64,000 nucleotides of DNA from Sva-07 sp963716095 (lineage in GTDB: Bacteria > Actinomycetota > Acidimicrobiia > Acidimicrobiales > Ilumatobacteraceae). Below are positions 1 to 10,279 of the stretch, piece by piece. Location: assembly GCA_963716095.1 (NCBI GenBank), contig CAVQSV010000018.1, positions 434,001 to 498,000 of the forward strand, written 5' to 3'. The notes under the pieces are model-generated. The model did no database searches, was not told where the DNA came from, and was given only the letters and a program-made list of their open reading frames with translations. Position 1 is the first letter of the stretch. Each line of letters begins with the position of its first letter. A program made the translations under genes and the position numbers.

Positions 1-160
1 CGCCGATCTCGTCGTGCAGCGATTGCAGACCACCGAGGTCGATGTCGCCCGCGACGACAGTGCCTCCGTCGGCAACGAACCGACGAGCGATGGCCCGACC
101 GATCCCCGAAGCCGCTCCGGTCACCACCGCACACTGGCCGGCGAATCGCTGGTCGGTCAT
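1..160 (-). CDS. SDR family oxidoreductase, N-terminal fragment
   Basis: The complement reads from ATG at 160 off the left edge of the window. The 53 visible residues begin MTDQRFAGQ and contain the Rossmann motif TGAASGIGR, followed by a basic strand and an acidic residue (VVAGDID) where classical short-chain dehydrogenases bind the nucleotide. The Asp at the end of the second strand suggests NAD(H) preference by family knowledge. The catalytic Ser-Tyr-Lys region lies outside the window, so the substrate cannot be inferred. The gene is divergent from the reductase at 275. A -10-like TACGCT at 195-190 would place a leaderless start at ATG 183, which opens only an 8-residue reading frame overlapping this ATG; either that is a short leader or a base is missing. 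Confidence 0.85.
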   Translation of the reverse strand, partial: MTDQRFAGQCAVVTGAASGIGRAIARRFVADGGTVVAGDIDLGGLQSLHDEIG

Positions 161-262
161 TGCGGTCGCTGCCTTCGGCGCATCCGCCGAGCGTAGATGT
201 CCGTCGACCAGCGGCCGCCCTCGGCGCACGGCTGCGGCAGCGATCGCCCGTGGGCCCATCGT

Positions 263-268
263 TACGAT
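263..268 (+). promoter_or_regulatory. -10 box TACGAT for a leaderless start at 275
   Basis: TACGAT matches TAnnnT and ends 6 nt before the ATG at 275, the spacing seen at many starts in this window. No Shine-Dalgarno is visible. Confidence 0.5.
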
Positions 269-274
269 CGCCGC

Positions 275-1280
275 ATGGCAGCCACCTACACCCGGGTCAT
301 CCTTGCGCGCCGCCCGGTCGGCGAGGCCACACCCGACTGCTTCGAGCTCGTGGACGAACCGCTCGGTGACCTCGCCGACGGGCGGGTGCGCGTGGCGGTC
401 GAGTACGTGTCGGTCGATGCCGGCACACGAACGATGCTCCGCGGCGACGGCTTCCACCGTCAGGTCGGCGTGGGCGAGACGATCCTCGCCAGCGGTGTGG
501 GCCGGATCGTCGAGTCACGTGCGGACGGTTGGGAGCCGGGCCAGGCCGTTCGCGGCCCGCTCGGCGTGCAGACCTTCGCCGATGTCGCGCCGAAGCACCT
601 CGAGCGGGTCGACGACTCGATCGCGCCGCTGCCCGCGTACCTCAACGCGTTGGGCGGCTCGACCGGCGTGACCGCGTGGATCGGTGTGCGCCGAGTCGCC
701 AAACCGAAACCGGGCGACACGTTCGTGGTGTCGGCAGCGGCGGGCGCGGTCGGTTCGATCGCCGGACAGATCGCCAGCGCGAGACGGCGCCCGGGTGATC
801 GGCATCGCCGGCGGCCCGGCGAAGATCGCGTACCTCACCGACGAGCTCGGGTTCGACGCCGCCATCGACTACAAGAACGACGACGTCCCGACCCGCCTGC
901 GCGAGTTGGCGCCGGACGGTGTCGACGGCTTCTTCGACAACGTCGGCGGCCCGATCCTCGACGCCGTCCTCGACCATCTCGCGCTGCGCGCCAAGGTGAC
1001 GATCTGTGGGGCGATCTCGCAGTACGACGACATGAGCAACATCACGGGCCCATCGATGTATCTACGGCTTGCTGAACGGCAAGCGTCGATGGAGGGCTTC
1101 GCGTTCTTCCACTTTCCCGAGAGCATCGCGCCTGCGACGGCCGAACTCGCCGAGTGGCTCGCCGACGGTTCGTTGCGGTGTCGTGAAGAGATCCTCGACG
1201 GCATCGACCGCTACCCCGAGGCGCTGCAGTTCATGTTCCACGGCGGCAACACCGGCAAGCTGCTCGTCAAGATCGGCTGA
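275..1280 (+). CDS. NADP-dependent MDR-family oxidoreductase (curcumin reductase/alkenal reductase-like), one frameshift
   Basis: This is a medium-chain, zinc-independent dehydrogenase/reductase of the leukotriene B4 12-hydroxydehydrogenase/curcumin reductase type, which reduces the C=C bond of enones with NADPH. The N-terminal part reads to GSTGVTAWIG and VSAAAGAVGSIAGQIA (cofactor-binding loop). The frame then breaks near 780-790, and the rest (RVIGIAGGPAKIAYLTDELGF, then DGFFDNVGG) continues one frame further along. Removing one base joins GQIASA to DGARVIG with exactly the usual family spacing and gives 334 aa, the normal length. Either a sequencing insertion or a recent frameshift is possible. 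The start at 275 fits the leaderless -10 box; no partner gene points to a substrate. Confidence 0.85.
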
Positions 1281-1477
1281 ACGCTGCTCGAGCTGTAACC
1301 GGAGATGGCCTCGCAGGCCTCATCGCTGTCGGGATCCACGGCGACAACCGCACGAACCACCGCCAACGCGCCCAGCACCTCGGCCAATTGCCGGATGGCG
1401 GTCGGCGACCCGAGGGGTCGCCCTCGGGCACGCCTGACCGACGATGCCGTTCTGTTGCTGAGCGGCAAACGACACCC

Positions 1478-4400
1478 TCAGGCTTCGGGTACGTCCAGAC
1501 GCCCCGCCAACTGGACCAACCGACGACGTAGATCCGCAATCCCGAGACGCTCGGTCACGGGAAGCGCCAGCTCGACCAATGCACCGGCCCGCTCCGGATC
1601 ATGGGCGCACAACACGTGGGCCCAATCCACCCGGACACGAGCAAGTAGCGGCTCTGCACAACGCCCAACCTCGAGTGCTTCAGCAGTCGCAAAGTACTCG
1701 TCGGCCTCCTCGACGCTGGCGCACACACCAGCAAGCACGCCCAGTGCCCACGCTTTCGACATGCTGATCGCGCCCATGGTGAGCAGGTAGTCACCGACGT
1801 CATCGGTCAGGCGGTCGGAGACGGTCCTGGCCGCGTCAGCGTTGCCGGACGCGCGGATGGCGTCGACGATCGGTGCGTCGAAGAACCACCTCGTCGCCGA
1901 CGCCCACTGCGCGACGACACTCTCGATCGGGGCGCCGATGGCCGCAAGCCACGCCGCTTTGGCGACGCCAAACGTCCCCGGCTTCGCCGCGAGCGGCGAC
2001 AACAGCGGTGCCGCTTCTTCGAAGCGCCCGGCGTAGAACATGAACAAGCTGCGGAAACTGGTCGCCACGTAGTCCGCGTCTGGCTCCCCGAGCTCGACCA
2101 TGAAGCTGCGGGCACGTTCGCATCCCTCGATGGCCGCGTCGAGATTGCCGTCCGCAACTTCGAGATCGGCGTCATAGAGCGCGTGAATCCAGCTCATCGT
2201 CGGCAGCGTGCGCGCAATGACATCATCCCGAATCGCTTCGTTCTGGCGGCGCAGCCCTTCGATGTCCCCGATCTGGACGAGGTACGTGCTCCGAGCCGAC
2301 GCGAAGCTCAGACTCATCCAGGGAACGGACAGCAGCTGCTCGAGTCGCTCCAACTCAGCCAGGCACTTCGCACGAGTGGGGAGCATGTTCGGCCCGATCA
2401 ACGATGTCGCGCACCACGAGAAGACGGAGGCCTGCGTCACCGGGTCGGTCGAGAGATCGTCGGCGAGTCGGATCGCCTCGAGTGCTGCACTCACGGACTG
2501 CTCGGGTCGATCCAACATCGTGTCGCCGGACAACGTTGCCAACATGAGCGCCCTTCGCCGCTCATCAGATTCCGGAATCAAGTCCAGCGCCTGCTCGACC
2601 AAACCACGCCGGCGCGGGTTCGGTGTCTCGTACGATGTGACGCCCATGCGGCCCGAGACGAGGAGAATGGTCACCATCAGCGCCCCGTCTTCCAGTCGGC
2701 CCGCCATCTCCGCAGCATCGTTGAGCGTGACCGGCCAGTCTGCGACACCTGCGTACAACTGGGCCTGACCGAAGCGGAACATCGCTCGGCACCGCTGGTT
2801 GCTGTCCCCCGAATCCATCAACTCGAGCGCAACCGAGAACCAGTGCAACGCCTCGGTCGGTGCTGCCCCCTTGCGAGCCACATGACCAGCGGTCATTGCG
2901 TACTCGATCGCCTTGTTGACCTCGTCGACCGCGTCCAGCGACCGGTAGTAGTGAGTTGCGAGAGCCGCTGACTGCGAGACGAGGTCGGCAGCGTGGATTC
3001 GCTCGATCGCTTGACCGACGTTCCAGTGCGCCAACGCAAGTTCAAAGGCCCCGAGTTGAGCTTGGAGTGCGACGCGAACGAGCGCATGCTCGAAGCGATA
3101 CCGGAGCGGCCGACGCCCGATCTGGCGCAGCAACGTCGCGCCGACCGCCGCATCCAACGCGGCGCCAACCGCATCGAGGTCATCAGCCGACGCTTCGACC
3201 AGCATCGGAAGGTCGAACTCGAGCCCGATGACCGCAGCAAGGCGGAGCACCTCGAGTTGATGCTGGTCGATCAACTCCAGGCGGCGGCTGACGACGCCAT
3301 CGATGCCACGCAGCAGCGCACCCTCAGCATCACCGCCACCCGCTGCCAACCCCCGCACCGCCGCGTCGACGTCGGCGGCCGTCGCCACACTCCGAAGTGC
3401 TTCCGTGACAAAGAACGGGTTGCCCTCAGTGAGTTGCTCGACGACCGCCGCGACCGCCGCGGCATCCGAGACACGCTCAGCGGAGAACAGCTGTCGCACG
3501 ATCGCGGTGATCGCGTCGAGATCGATTCCGTCGACCCTGTGCACCCTGACGTTCGTCTCACGACGCAACTCGCCGAGTTTGACGGCGAACGTGTCGCCCG
3601 ACTCAACATCGGTGTCTCGAACGGTGCAGACGATCGAGAAGCCGCACCCAGGGTTGGATCGCACGATATGACGTAGCAGGAGCAGCGAATCGTGGTCGGC
3701 CCACTGGAGATCGTCCAACACCAGCGTGACCGGTTCGTCGCCGCCAACTCCCGCAAGCCAGTCCGTGACCGCTTCGAACAGCCGGAAACGCTGCGTGTCG
3801 GGGTCACTTGGTGGGGGTGGCTCGACGCCAAGACTCGCGAGTTCCGGCGCGAGCGACGACAGGTACGAGGCACCTGGGCCGAGTGCATCGACGAGCCCAC
3901 GGGAAGTACCGGCGATGAAGTGCCTGAGCGCCTCGACGAACGGGCGATACGGCGCGCGGACCTCATCGTCGCAGCGTCCGAACAACACAGCTCCGCCATC
4001 GCCATGGGTCGACTGGGCGTGTTCGGTGACCGCGGCGGTCTTGCCGATGCCAGCCTCGCCGATCAACACATCAACCCAGACGCCACCGGTATCGGCACGC
4101 CGCTGGGAAGCTCTCAGCTCGGCAAGAATCGCCGAACGTCCGACCAGGCCGACCGTCGACCACACGAGCGGATCAGGAAGCGGCAGGAGACCAGCCGGCC
4201 CGACCGATTGCGCAAGTTGTTGCCACAGCACCTCCCAGACCTCGACATCGCCGATTCCTTTCAGCTGGTGAGACCCCGTGGACGAAAACTCGACGGGCGA
4301 CCGCGAGCCCGACAGCATCTGAACGAGCCCTGAGCTCAGCACCTGACCTGCTGATGCAAGATCGCAGAGCCTCGCTGCCTCAACGACCGGCATCCCCTGA

Positions 4401-4732
4401 ACGTCGCTGTCGCGCCAGGCGACGTCGCCCGCCGACAGGCCCACCGTGATCTCCATCGGCAACTCGGACCCGTGGTTGCGGGCTGCCGCCGCGAGCTGCA
4501 TTTCGGCGGCAGAGCGAATGGCGTCCGTGGCACCGTCGAAAACCGCCATGATGCCGTCACCCAGTGACTTCACCACCACGCCCGAACCTTGTCGGACGGC
4601 ATCCTCCATCAGGCTGATCATCGAGCTGAAGACGTCGTCAGCACGATCATCCCCGAGCCGTCGCCGATGATCAGTCGACGAGACGAGATCGGCGAACAGC
4701 ACAGCCCGAAGTCGCGTCCCGTCCTGTTCCAC
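1478..4732 (-). CDS. Class III nucleotide cyclase domain-AAA ATPase-TPR regulator
   Basis: This large cytoplasmic signalling protein has about 1084 aa from GTG 4732. A class III cyclase domain occupies roughly residues 1-175: FADLVSST and KSLGDG carry both metal-binding Asp residues, while the usual Asn of the VNxAAR motif is replaced (VVEAARL). A P-loop ATPase module follows, with Walker A GEAGIGKT (about 225-232) and Walker B VTLVLDDLQWAD. The C-terminal half is helical and TPR-like. I see no C-terminal HTH, unlike the LuxR/LAL relatives. The start follows a -10 box TAGATT (4745-4740) at 7 nt; an upstream start at 4771 is open but would precede the box. It is divergent from the 4913-10071 gene run and could regulate it; that is inference from position. 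Confidence 0.85.
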   Translation of the reverse strand: MEQDGTRLRAVLFADLVSSTDHRRRLGDDRADDVFSSMISLMEDAVRQGSGVVVKSLGDGIMAVFDGATDAIRSAAEMQLAAAARNHGSELPMEITVGLSAGDVAWRDSDVQGMPVVEAARLCDLASAGQVLSSGLVQMLSGSRSPVEFSSTGSHQLKGIGDVEVWEVLWQQLAQSVGPAGLLPLPDPLVWSTVGLVGRSAILAELRASQRRADTGGVWVDVLIGEAGIGKTAAVTEHAQSTHGDGGAVLFGRCDDEVRAPYRPFVEALRHFIAGTSRGLVDALGPGASYLSSLAPELASLGVEPPPPSDPDTQRFRLFEAVTDWLAGVGGDEPVTLVLDDLQWADHDSLLLLRHIVRSNPGCGFSIVCTVRDTDVESGDTFAVKLGELRRETNVRVHRVDGIDLDAITAIVRQLFSAERVSDAAAVAAVVEQLTEGNPFFVTEALRSVATAADVDAAVRGLAAGGGDAEGALLRGIDGVVSRRLELIDQHQLEVLRLAAVIGLEFDLPMLVEASADDLDAVGAALDAAVGATLLRQIGRRPLRYRFEHALVRVALQAQLGAFELALAHWNVGQAIERIHAADLVSQSAALATHYYRSLDAVDEVNKAIEYAMTAGHVARKGAAPTEALHWFSVALELMDSGDSNQRCRAMFRFGQAQLYAGVADWPVTLNDAAEMAGRLEDGALMVTILLVSGRMGVTSYETPNPRRRGLVEQALDLIPESDERRRALMLATLSGDTMLDRPEQSVSAALEAIRLADDLSTDPVTQASVFSWCATSLIGPNMLPTRAKCLAELERLEQLLSVPWMSLSFASARSTYLVQIGDIEGLRRQNEAIRDDVIARTLPTMSWIHALYDADLEVADGNLDAAIEGCERARSFMVELGEPDADYVATSFRSLFMFYAGRFEEAAPLLSPLAAKPGTFGVAKAAWLAAIGAPIESVVAQWASATRWFFDAPIVDAIRASGNADAARTVSDRLTDDVGDYLLTMGAISMSKAWALGVLAGVCASVEEADEYFATAEALEVGRCAEPLLARVRVDWAHVLCAHDPERAGALVELALPVTERLGIADLRRRLVQLAGRLDVPEA

Positions 4733-4739
4733 GACGTTC

Positions 4740-4745
4740 AATCTA
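4740..4745 (-). promoter_or_regulatory. -10 box TAGATT for the cyclase-ATPase gene
   Basis: TAGATT on the minus strand ends 7 nt before GTG 4732, supporting a leaderless transcript and the shorter start. Confidence 0.5.
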
Positions 4746-4860
4746 CGCGTCCCGCCAAAGTCACCGACCACCTTCCACGACAGCCGGCAGCACCGAGGTT
4801 GTCCGGACCCGAGTTCCGATCACGTTCGAGAGAAGGTGATCCGCCCAATCCGATCGCGAC

Positions 4861-4866
4861 TAGGTT
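4861..4866 (+). promoter_or_regulatory. Possible -10 box TAGGTT upstream of the isoprenoid-type operon
   Basis: TAGGTT matches TAnnnT and lies about 46 nt before GTG 4913. That would give a leader of roughly 40 nt carrying the G-rich ribosome-binding stretch at 4902-4907. No clear -35 was recognised. Confidence 0.3.
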
Positions 4867-4912
4867 GGCTGACGACGCAGGTGGGCTGCGTCCGAACAAC
4901 CGGGGGGCACAA

Positions 4913-6001
4913 GTGCTGGATCCAACCAGGTTGCCGCGTTACGTGGGCCGCGGCGGCGAGCAGGTTTTCAGGCCGCCGTATGAATCGAAACGGACGCGCC
5001 TGTTCGGATTCATGCTGGAAGGCAGCACCGAAGCACTCGGCGCGATGCTGGACCGGTACCTCAACGAGCCCTCGGGTGGAGCCGTCGACTATCGACCCGC
5101 TTCCAAGTACGTGATGCTGTACTTCGCGAGCCTCGACTTCACGCGCTCCGCCGAACCACCAGACAGCATGATCGGCTGGTTCAACGAACACGAGGTCGGA
5201 GTCTTCTCGCTCGCATACGACGCCATTCAGGACAAGCTCGTCGTCTATGTCCCGTACATTTTCGTCGAGGCCAGCCAGACGATGTCGGGCGGCCGCGAGG
5301 TGTACGGCTTCCCGAAGCAACTCGGTGAGATCCACATGCCTGCCGCGGGTGAAGCAAGCGACGAGTTCGAGCTGTGCGCTCGGGCCGCCAGCAGCTTCCG
5401 ACCCGACACGCAGTTGGTCAACCGCCGGGTCCTGCGGGTCGGACCCAATCCGGACGGGCTCCCCCGGCGTCCCCTAGGCGATGCCAAGAGCGCCGCAGCG
5501 GCAATCTTCAGCGATCCGGCCCTCAGTGAAATCACCGCACCTGATCGCACGGCACTTCTCCCGTCGTTGTCAACTCACGCAGGCCCGATGACCCACGGTG
5601 TTCCACCGCTGTCGATTCGACAACAGTCGAACCAGGGCGACCTCGACACCGCGGCCGTCATGGGTGCTGCGGCGCAGTCGCTCGATCTTGCCGCCGAAGT
5701 ACTCGAAGGCCGCGTCCCGATGGTGTTCCTCAAGCAGTTCCGCGACGTCGAGTACCCGGAGCGGGCCTGCTATCAGGCGATCACCGAGGTCTCGAACAAG
5801 GCGAGCCGCTATCACTCAGCGGCGATTCTCGACGGCGACATCACAGTTGAGTTCTCCGATCTCGACAGTCACCCGATCATGCACGAACTGGGTCTCGAGC
5901 GCGGACCGTTGAAACCGGTCGTGTCATTCGAGCTCATTTTCGACTTCGTCGTCCCGCCGGGCCAGGTGCTCTGGCGTGCGGGCAACACGGTGCCTTCATG
6001 A
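4913..6001 (+). CDS. Acetoacetate decarboxylase superfamily protein
   Basis: The 362-aa protein carries GREVYGFPKQLGEI (about 128-140), the acetoacetate decarboxylase signature whose Lys (about K135) forms the Schiff base in characterised enzymes. The order of a long beta-rich N-terminal part, this motif, and a C-terminal FELIFDFVVPPG segment fits the superfamily, but it is longer than classical ADC (about 245 aa), so the substrate is probably not acetoacetate. GTG 4913 was chosen because a GGGGGG stretch lies about 6 nt upstream and the frame before it runs back over the divergent gene. The stop overlaps the next ATG (ATGA), so the two are translationally coupled. It is first in a run with a desaturase-like flavoprotein and a prenyl synthase. 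Confidence 0.85.
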   Translation: MLDPTRLPRYVGRGGEQVFRPPYESKRTRLFGFMLEGSTEALGAMLDRYLNEPSGGAVDYRPASKYVMLYFASLDFTRSAEPPDSMIGWFNEHEVGVFSLAYDAIQDKLVVYVPYIFVEASQTMSGGREVYGFPKQLGEIHMPAAGEASDEFELCARAASSFRPDTQLVNRRVLRVGPNPDGLPRRPLGDAKSAAAAIFSDPALSEITAPDRTALLPSLSTHAGPMTHGVPPLSIRQQSNQGDLDTAAVMGAAAQSLDLAAEVLEGRVPMVFLKQFRDVEYPERACYQAITEVSNKASRYHSAAILDGDITVEFSDLDSHPIMHELGLERGPLKPVVSFELIFDFVVPPGQVLWRAGNTVPS

Positions 6002-8225
6002 CGGTCGACGAGCCCGTCGGCTCGGGCGGCGAGCGACGCGTCACGATTCTCGGTGGTGGCCTGGGATCGATGATCACGGCGTGGGAGCTCAGCAGTGGCA
6101 ACTGGAGAGAGCGATACGACGAGATCGTCGTCCACCAGGTCGGTTGGCGGCTCGGCGGAAAGGGCGCAACGAGCCGGTCCGAGAATTCGAAGCGAATCGA
6201 AGAACACGGTCTCCACGTGTGGCTCGGTTTCTACGAGAACTCATTCCGTCTCCTCGACGAGGTCTATCGCGAACTCGACGGCACCTACGGAACGATCCAC
6301 ACGATCGAGGAAGCCTTCCATCGGTCGAGCCACCTGGGCGCCGAAGAACTGCGCTCCGACGCATGGAAGGCGTGGTCGTCGTTCTTCCCGACCGACGATC
6401 GAGTGCCGTGGATCCACAACCGAGTACCCCGGGACGTCTCGATGAGGACGTACCTCGTCCGAACGCTCGAACTCTCGAAGACGATGCTCGCGTCGCTGCA
6501 ATTCCAGAATCACCGCAATGCCTACGTGGCCTCACCAGAACCGCCGTTGGATCTCCGGCAGCAGGGCCCGGCTGCGGCGCCACCGGCCAGCCCGCTGCGA
6601 TTCGAACAACTCGCGCCGGCCCAGAAGGCCTGGGGTGACATCGAAGAGAGCGGGTTGTTCCCGCTCAGCCTCGCCGCGGCCGTGGCCCGGCAGGGGATCG
6701 AGGAGATCCACAAGCTGCTCGACAACACCGTCAGCGATTCGTCAATCGTTGGCGGGATGCTGCATGACGTGACGAACGTCGTGCGCGACAACCTGATCGA
6801 CTGGGTCGACAACGACGACACCTCCCGCCGCGCCTCGTACCTGCTTGATGTCACGCTCGCCATCGCCCGCGGCATTGTCGCCGACGGACTGCTCACGCAC
6901 CCTGACGGGCTCGATGCGATCGATCAGTACGACTTCGTCGAATGGATCATGCGGCACGGTTGCGCCGAAGAGTCGGCGCGCTGCTCGTTCATCCGGGCCG
7001 TCGTCTACGACCTTGCCTTCGCGTACGTCGACGGCGATCCTCAGCGCCCATCCGGGTCAGCAGCAACAGCGCTCCGCGGCATGTTCAGGCTCTTCTTCAC
7101 GTACTCGGGTGCGCTGATGTGGAAGATGAACGCAGGAATGGGCGAGATCGTCTTCTCTCCGATGTACGAGGCGCTCCGTCGACGAGGGGTTCGCTTCGAG
7201 TTCTTCTCTCGCATCACCGCGCTCGAGCTCGACGACTCGAAGACCCGCGTGGCTCGAATCAGGCGCCAGCGCCAGGTGACACTTCGCGACCCGGAATCCG
7301 AGTATCAGCCCATCCTGTATGTGAAAGGTCTGCCGTGTTGGCCCGAACATCCCGACCAAAGCCAGATCGTCGAGGATCTCCGGAACTCTGAGCGGGCACC
7401 GTACGACCTCGAGTCGTTCTGGACGGACTGGCCACACGGAACCGAGGAGACCATCGAGATCGGCCCTGAGGACATCGTCGTGTTCGGCATCTCGATCGGG
7501 TCGGTGCCCCACCTCTGTTCGGAGTTGCTCGACGCCAATCCGGCCTGGCGAACGATGGTGACCAAGGTTCGAACCGTGCAGACACAGGCGCTCCAAGTGT
7601 GGCTGAAACCTCCGCTGAGCGGGCTCGGTTCACGAGCACCCGACGCCACGATCGGCGGCCTGACCGAGCCATTCGACACCTACTCCGACATGACCTATCT
7701 CCTCGCCCGGGAGGACTGGTCGAGCAATCCGCCACCGCGCACGCTCGGCTACTTCTGCAACGTCATGGAGGAACTCCCCGAGGATGTGCCCTTCGACGAA
7801 ACGCGGCAGCGTCGCGCCAACGAGATCGTCGAGCGCAACGCAATCAGCTTCCTGAACGACACGGTTGGCTTCGTCTGGCCACACGCGGTCAAGCAGTACC
7901 CAGCGCGATTCAACTGGGACCTGTTGGTCCCAGAGAACCCGGCCGATGACCACCTCCAGGGGGTCAATCGACTTCGCACCCAGTTCGTCCGCGGCAATGT
8001 CAGCCCATCGGAGCGTTACGTCCAGTCGGTGCCTGGCAGCGCTCCCTTCCGCCTCCACACGGGCGGCTCGGCTTCGCCAACCTTGTGGTGACGGGCGATT
8101 GGATCCAGACCGGGCTGAACTGTGGCTGCGTCGAAGGCGCCGTCATGTCCGGAATGCTCGCCGCCAATGCGATCCAACCGACGATGCCATCACTCGATGA
8201 CATCATCGGTTTCCACCATCCCTGA
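5998..8225 (+). CDS. FAD-dependent desaturase/amine-oxidase-like protein, one frameshift near the end
   Basis: This is a large flavoprotein of the phytoene desaturase/amine oxidase superfamily, 742 aa when one missing base is restored. The N-terminus has the FAD motif VTILGGGLGSM (the third Gly of GxGxxG is Ser), a RLGGKGATSR dinucleotide-associated segment and EHGLHVWLGFYE (about 69-80), typical of carotene-desaturase-like enzymes. The frame breaks at about 8065-8072. Adding one G restores GFANLVVTGDW and the C-terminal FAD motif NCGCVEGAVMSG, ending HHP at TGA 8223-8225. Restoration of that essential motif shows the gene was recently intact or that the break is a read error. Coupled by ATGA to the ADC-like gene; probably oxidises a lipid or isoprenoid. 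Substrate unknown. Confidence 0.85.
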
Positions 8226-8250
8226 TCGCCTTCGATTGAAAGGACTTCAC

Positions 8251-8964
8251 ATGACCGATGCACAAGCGCCACAACGAAACTCGACCGGGGGGCTGACGGA
8301 CATCGCGCGAGACACGGTGCGTGATGTCCAGCACCTGGTCGGCGAGACGCTGAAGCGAGTGGGCTACGACCTCGAACAGTCCGGCGCTCGTTCGTCTGGT
8401 GGTGCCACTCCGCCCTCTCCCAACGACACGCCAGCTCAAGGCCAGACACCGCTGCTGGGCAGTGCGGCTGATCCGGCCTCGACGCTGCTCAACGCCATGG
8501 CCGCTGCGCTGGGGGCGAGTGCCGAGACCATGTCGGTGTTGATCAACGACATCGCGAAGGCGATCGGGGCGGCGCCTCCGACCGACCCCCCTGGGTCACC
8601 CGGCAGCGTCAACTCGAGTGGCACGGTACGGCAGCCGGCCCCGCACGTTGGTCTGATCACTGCCAGCGCCAATGGCGGTGGGATCGCCTACGCGACCATC
8701 AGCGTCACGAACGACATCAGCACGGTTGTACCGAACGTTGTCTTGACGTGTACCGACCTCGTCAGTGACTCTGGCCATCGGATTCCAGCGAGCGCGGTCA
8801 CGATTCACCCGAGGGACGTCACCATCGGGCCTGGCGAGAGCGAAGCCTTCATGATCGAGGTGGCAATCGCCGACACGCAGGAACCCGAGCTCTACGCCGG
8901 CGTGCTTGGCGCACAGGGCATGAACGACGTGCAGGCAGTGCTGAAGGTTCATGTGAACCCGTGA
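8251..8964 (+). CDS. Unknown protein with helical N-terminus and C-terminal beta domain
   Basis: The protein has 237 aa, with ATG 8251 preceded by AAAGGA at about 8 nt. Residues 1-50 are amphipathic-helical, followed by a Pro/Ser/Gly linker and a second Ala-rich helix (about residues 68-103, including SAETMSVLINDIAKAI). The region from about residue 125 looks like an immunoglobulin-like or transglutaminase-associated beta sandwich (alternating hydrophobic strands, ending VQAVLKVHVNP). No signal peptide or catalytic motif is visible. Its stop overlaps the prenyl synthase start by GTGA, so it belongs to the operon. It could be a scaffold, lipid-binding or accessory subunit for its enzyme neighbours; I do not recognise the family. 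Confidence 0.8.
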   Translation: MTDAQAPQRNSTGGLTDIARDTVRDVQHLVGETLKRVGYDLEQSGARSSGGATPPSPNDTPAQGQTPLLGSAADPASTLLNAMAAALGASAETMSVLINDIAKAIGAAPPTDPPGSPGSVNSSGTVRQPAPHVGLITASANGGGIAYATISVTNDISTVVPNVVLTCTDLVSDSGHRIPASAVTIHPRDVTIGPGESEAFMIEVAIADTQEPELYAGVLGAQGMNDVQAVLKVHVNP

Positions 8965-10071
8965 CCGACACCCTGGCCGACGCTCTCGCCAGCGACGCCA
9001 CGCCGCCAACCATCGATCCAATTGCGCAAGCACCGAGCGACGCCGCCAAGGTTCGAGCTGACCAATTCCTGAGTGACGTCTCGCTCGAGGTCGAGACGCG
9101 CGTCGGCTCCCTGCTGCCACGGAGCGAACCCTGGGACTACCTCTACCGGCTACTCCTCGACTACCCCAATCGCGGCGGCAAACGCCTTCGCCCTGCGTTG
9201 CTCATCGCGTCATGCGAGGCGGTGGGCGGTGACCGGTTGCGGGCGCTCGACGTGGCGACCGGGCTCGAGCTTCTCCACAACGCGTTTCTGATCCACGACG
9301 ACATCGAGGACGGCAGCGAGCTGCGGCGCGGCGAGCCGACGATGCACCTCAGGGAGGGGCTCGAACTCGCCATCAACGCTGGCGACGCGCTGTTCGCGCT
9401 TGCCATCCGGGCGATGACACGACCATCGCCGCAACCCGGCGCGACCACCGCGCTGGCGCTTGCCGACGAGGTCGACCTGATGTGTCGGATCTCCGTCGAA
9501 GGTCAAGCGATGGAGTTGGGCTGGCGCCGAGACAACGTGACCGATCTCGAGTTCCGGGACTATCTCGACATGGCGATCAAGAAGACCGCCTGGTACACAA
9601 CGGTGGCGCCGCTGAGAATGGGGGCGCTTCTGGCTGGAACGCGCCCCGAGAACCTCGACCATCTGGTGCCCTTCGGCCTCCTCGTCGGTGCGGCGTTCCA
9701 GATCCAGGACGACATCATCAACCTGACGGTCAGCGAAGAAGTCGTCGGCAAGGAGAGCTGCGGCGATCTGTGGGAGGGCAAGCGCACACCGATGCTGATC
9801 CACATGTTTCGCCATGCCGACCCCGCTGACCGAGAACGGTTGGTCGAGATGTACCGGCTGCAACGCAGCGAGCGCACCTCGGAGCAGGTCACGTGGTTGC
9901 GGACCGCGATGGACCGCTACGGGTCGATCGAGTACGCACGGGCGGGAGCGTTCGGACTCGCCGGCGCTGCCTTCGGAGCGTTCGAGCGGGCGTACGTGGA
10001 CAGCGACGGAATCCGCGGGGCGGGACTTCCTCGAGTCGTTCGCGCGCCGGGTCCTCGATCGAGAGATCTGA
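8961..10071 (+). CDS. Polyprenyl (isoprenyl) diphosphate synthase, one frameshift
   Basis: This is a trans-isoprenyl diphosphate synthase that condenses isopentenyl diphosphate with an allylic diphosphate. GKRLRPAL (about 73-80), the first Asp-rich motif HDDIED (about 112-117) and the second motif QDDIIN (about 249-254) are present; the final Asp of the second motif is Asn. The residue pair before the first motif (AF at about 108-109) bears on chain length, but I cannot assign C15, C20 or longer with confidence. The frame breaks in a G run at about 10014-10019. Dropping one G restores GRDFLESFARRVLDREI and a stop at 10071, giving 369 aa. Last gene of the run starting at 4913; it probably supplies the isoprenoid substrate of the flavoprotein. 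Confidence 0.88.
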
Positions 10072-10141
10072 GTTGGCCGTTCGCCGATCGAGATGCCGCC
10101 GATGCCTCGTGCCGTCGATCGACCGGCGAACCGACTCGGGG

Positions 10142-10186
10142 AACGAAAGAAGCCCTGGCAGATCTTGCGATCTACCAGGGCTTTCG
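10142..10186 (-). terminator. Hairpin terminator downstream of tRNA-fMet
   Basis: Arms CGAAAGCCCTGG/CCAGGGCTTCTTTCG with an inner AGATC/GATCT stem surround a short loop. The hairpin starts 2 nt past the CCA end of the tRNA and is followed by T-rich sequence on the minus strand. It may also stop the plus-strand operon ending at 10071. Confidence 0.7.
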
Positions 10187-10187
10187 T

Positions 10188-10264
<77 letters not shown>

Positions 10265-10279
10265 ACGAAGTGAAAGGTC

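Noticed and set aside
157..183. Eight-codon leader reading frame upstream of the SDR gene
   Set aside because: It follows a good -10 box and overlaps the SDR start, but it is too short to support, and a single missing base would fuse it to the SDR frame.
1211..1468. Minus-strand 85-codon frame between the reductase and cyclase genes
   Set aside because: Part of it looks protein-like (AEVLGALAVVRAVVAVD), but it overlaps the end of the reductase gene, has no promoter or ribosome-binding site, and matches no family I know.
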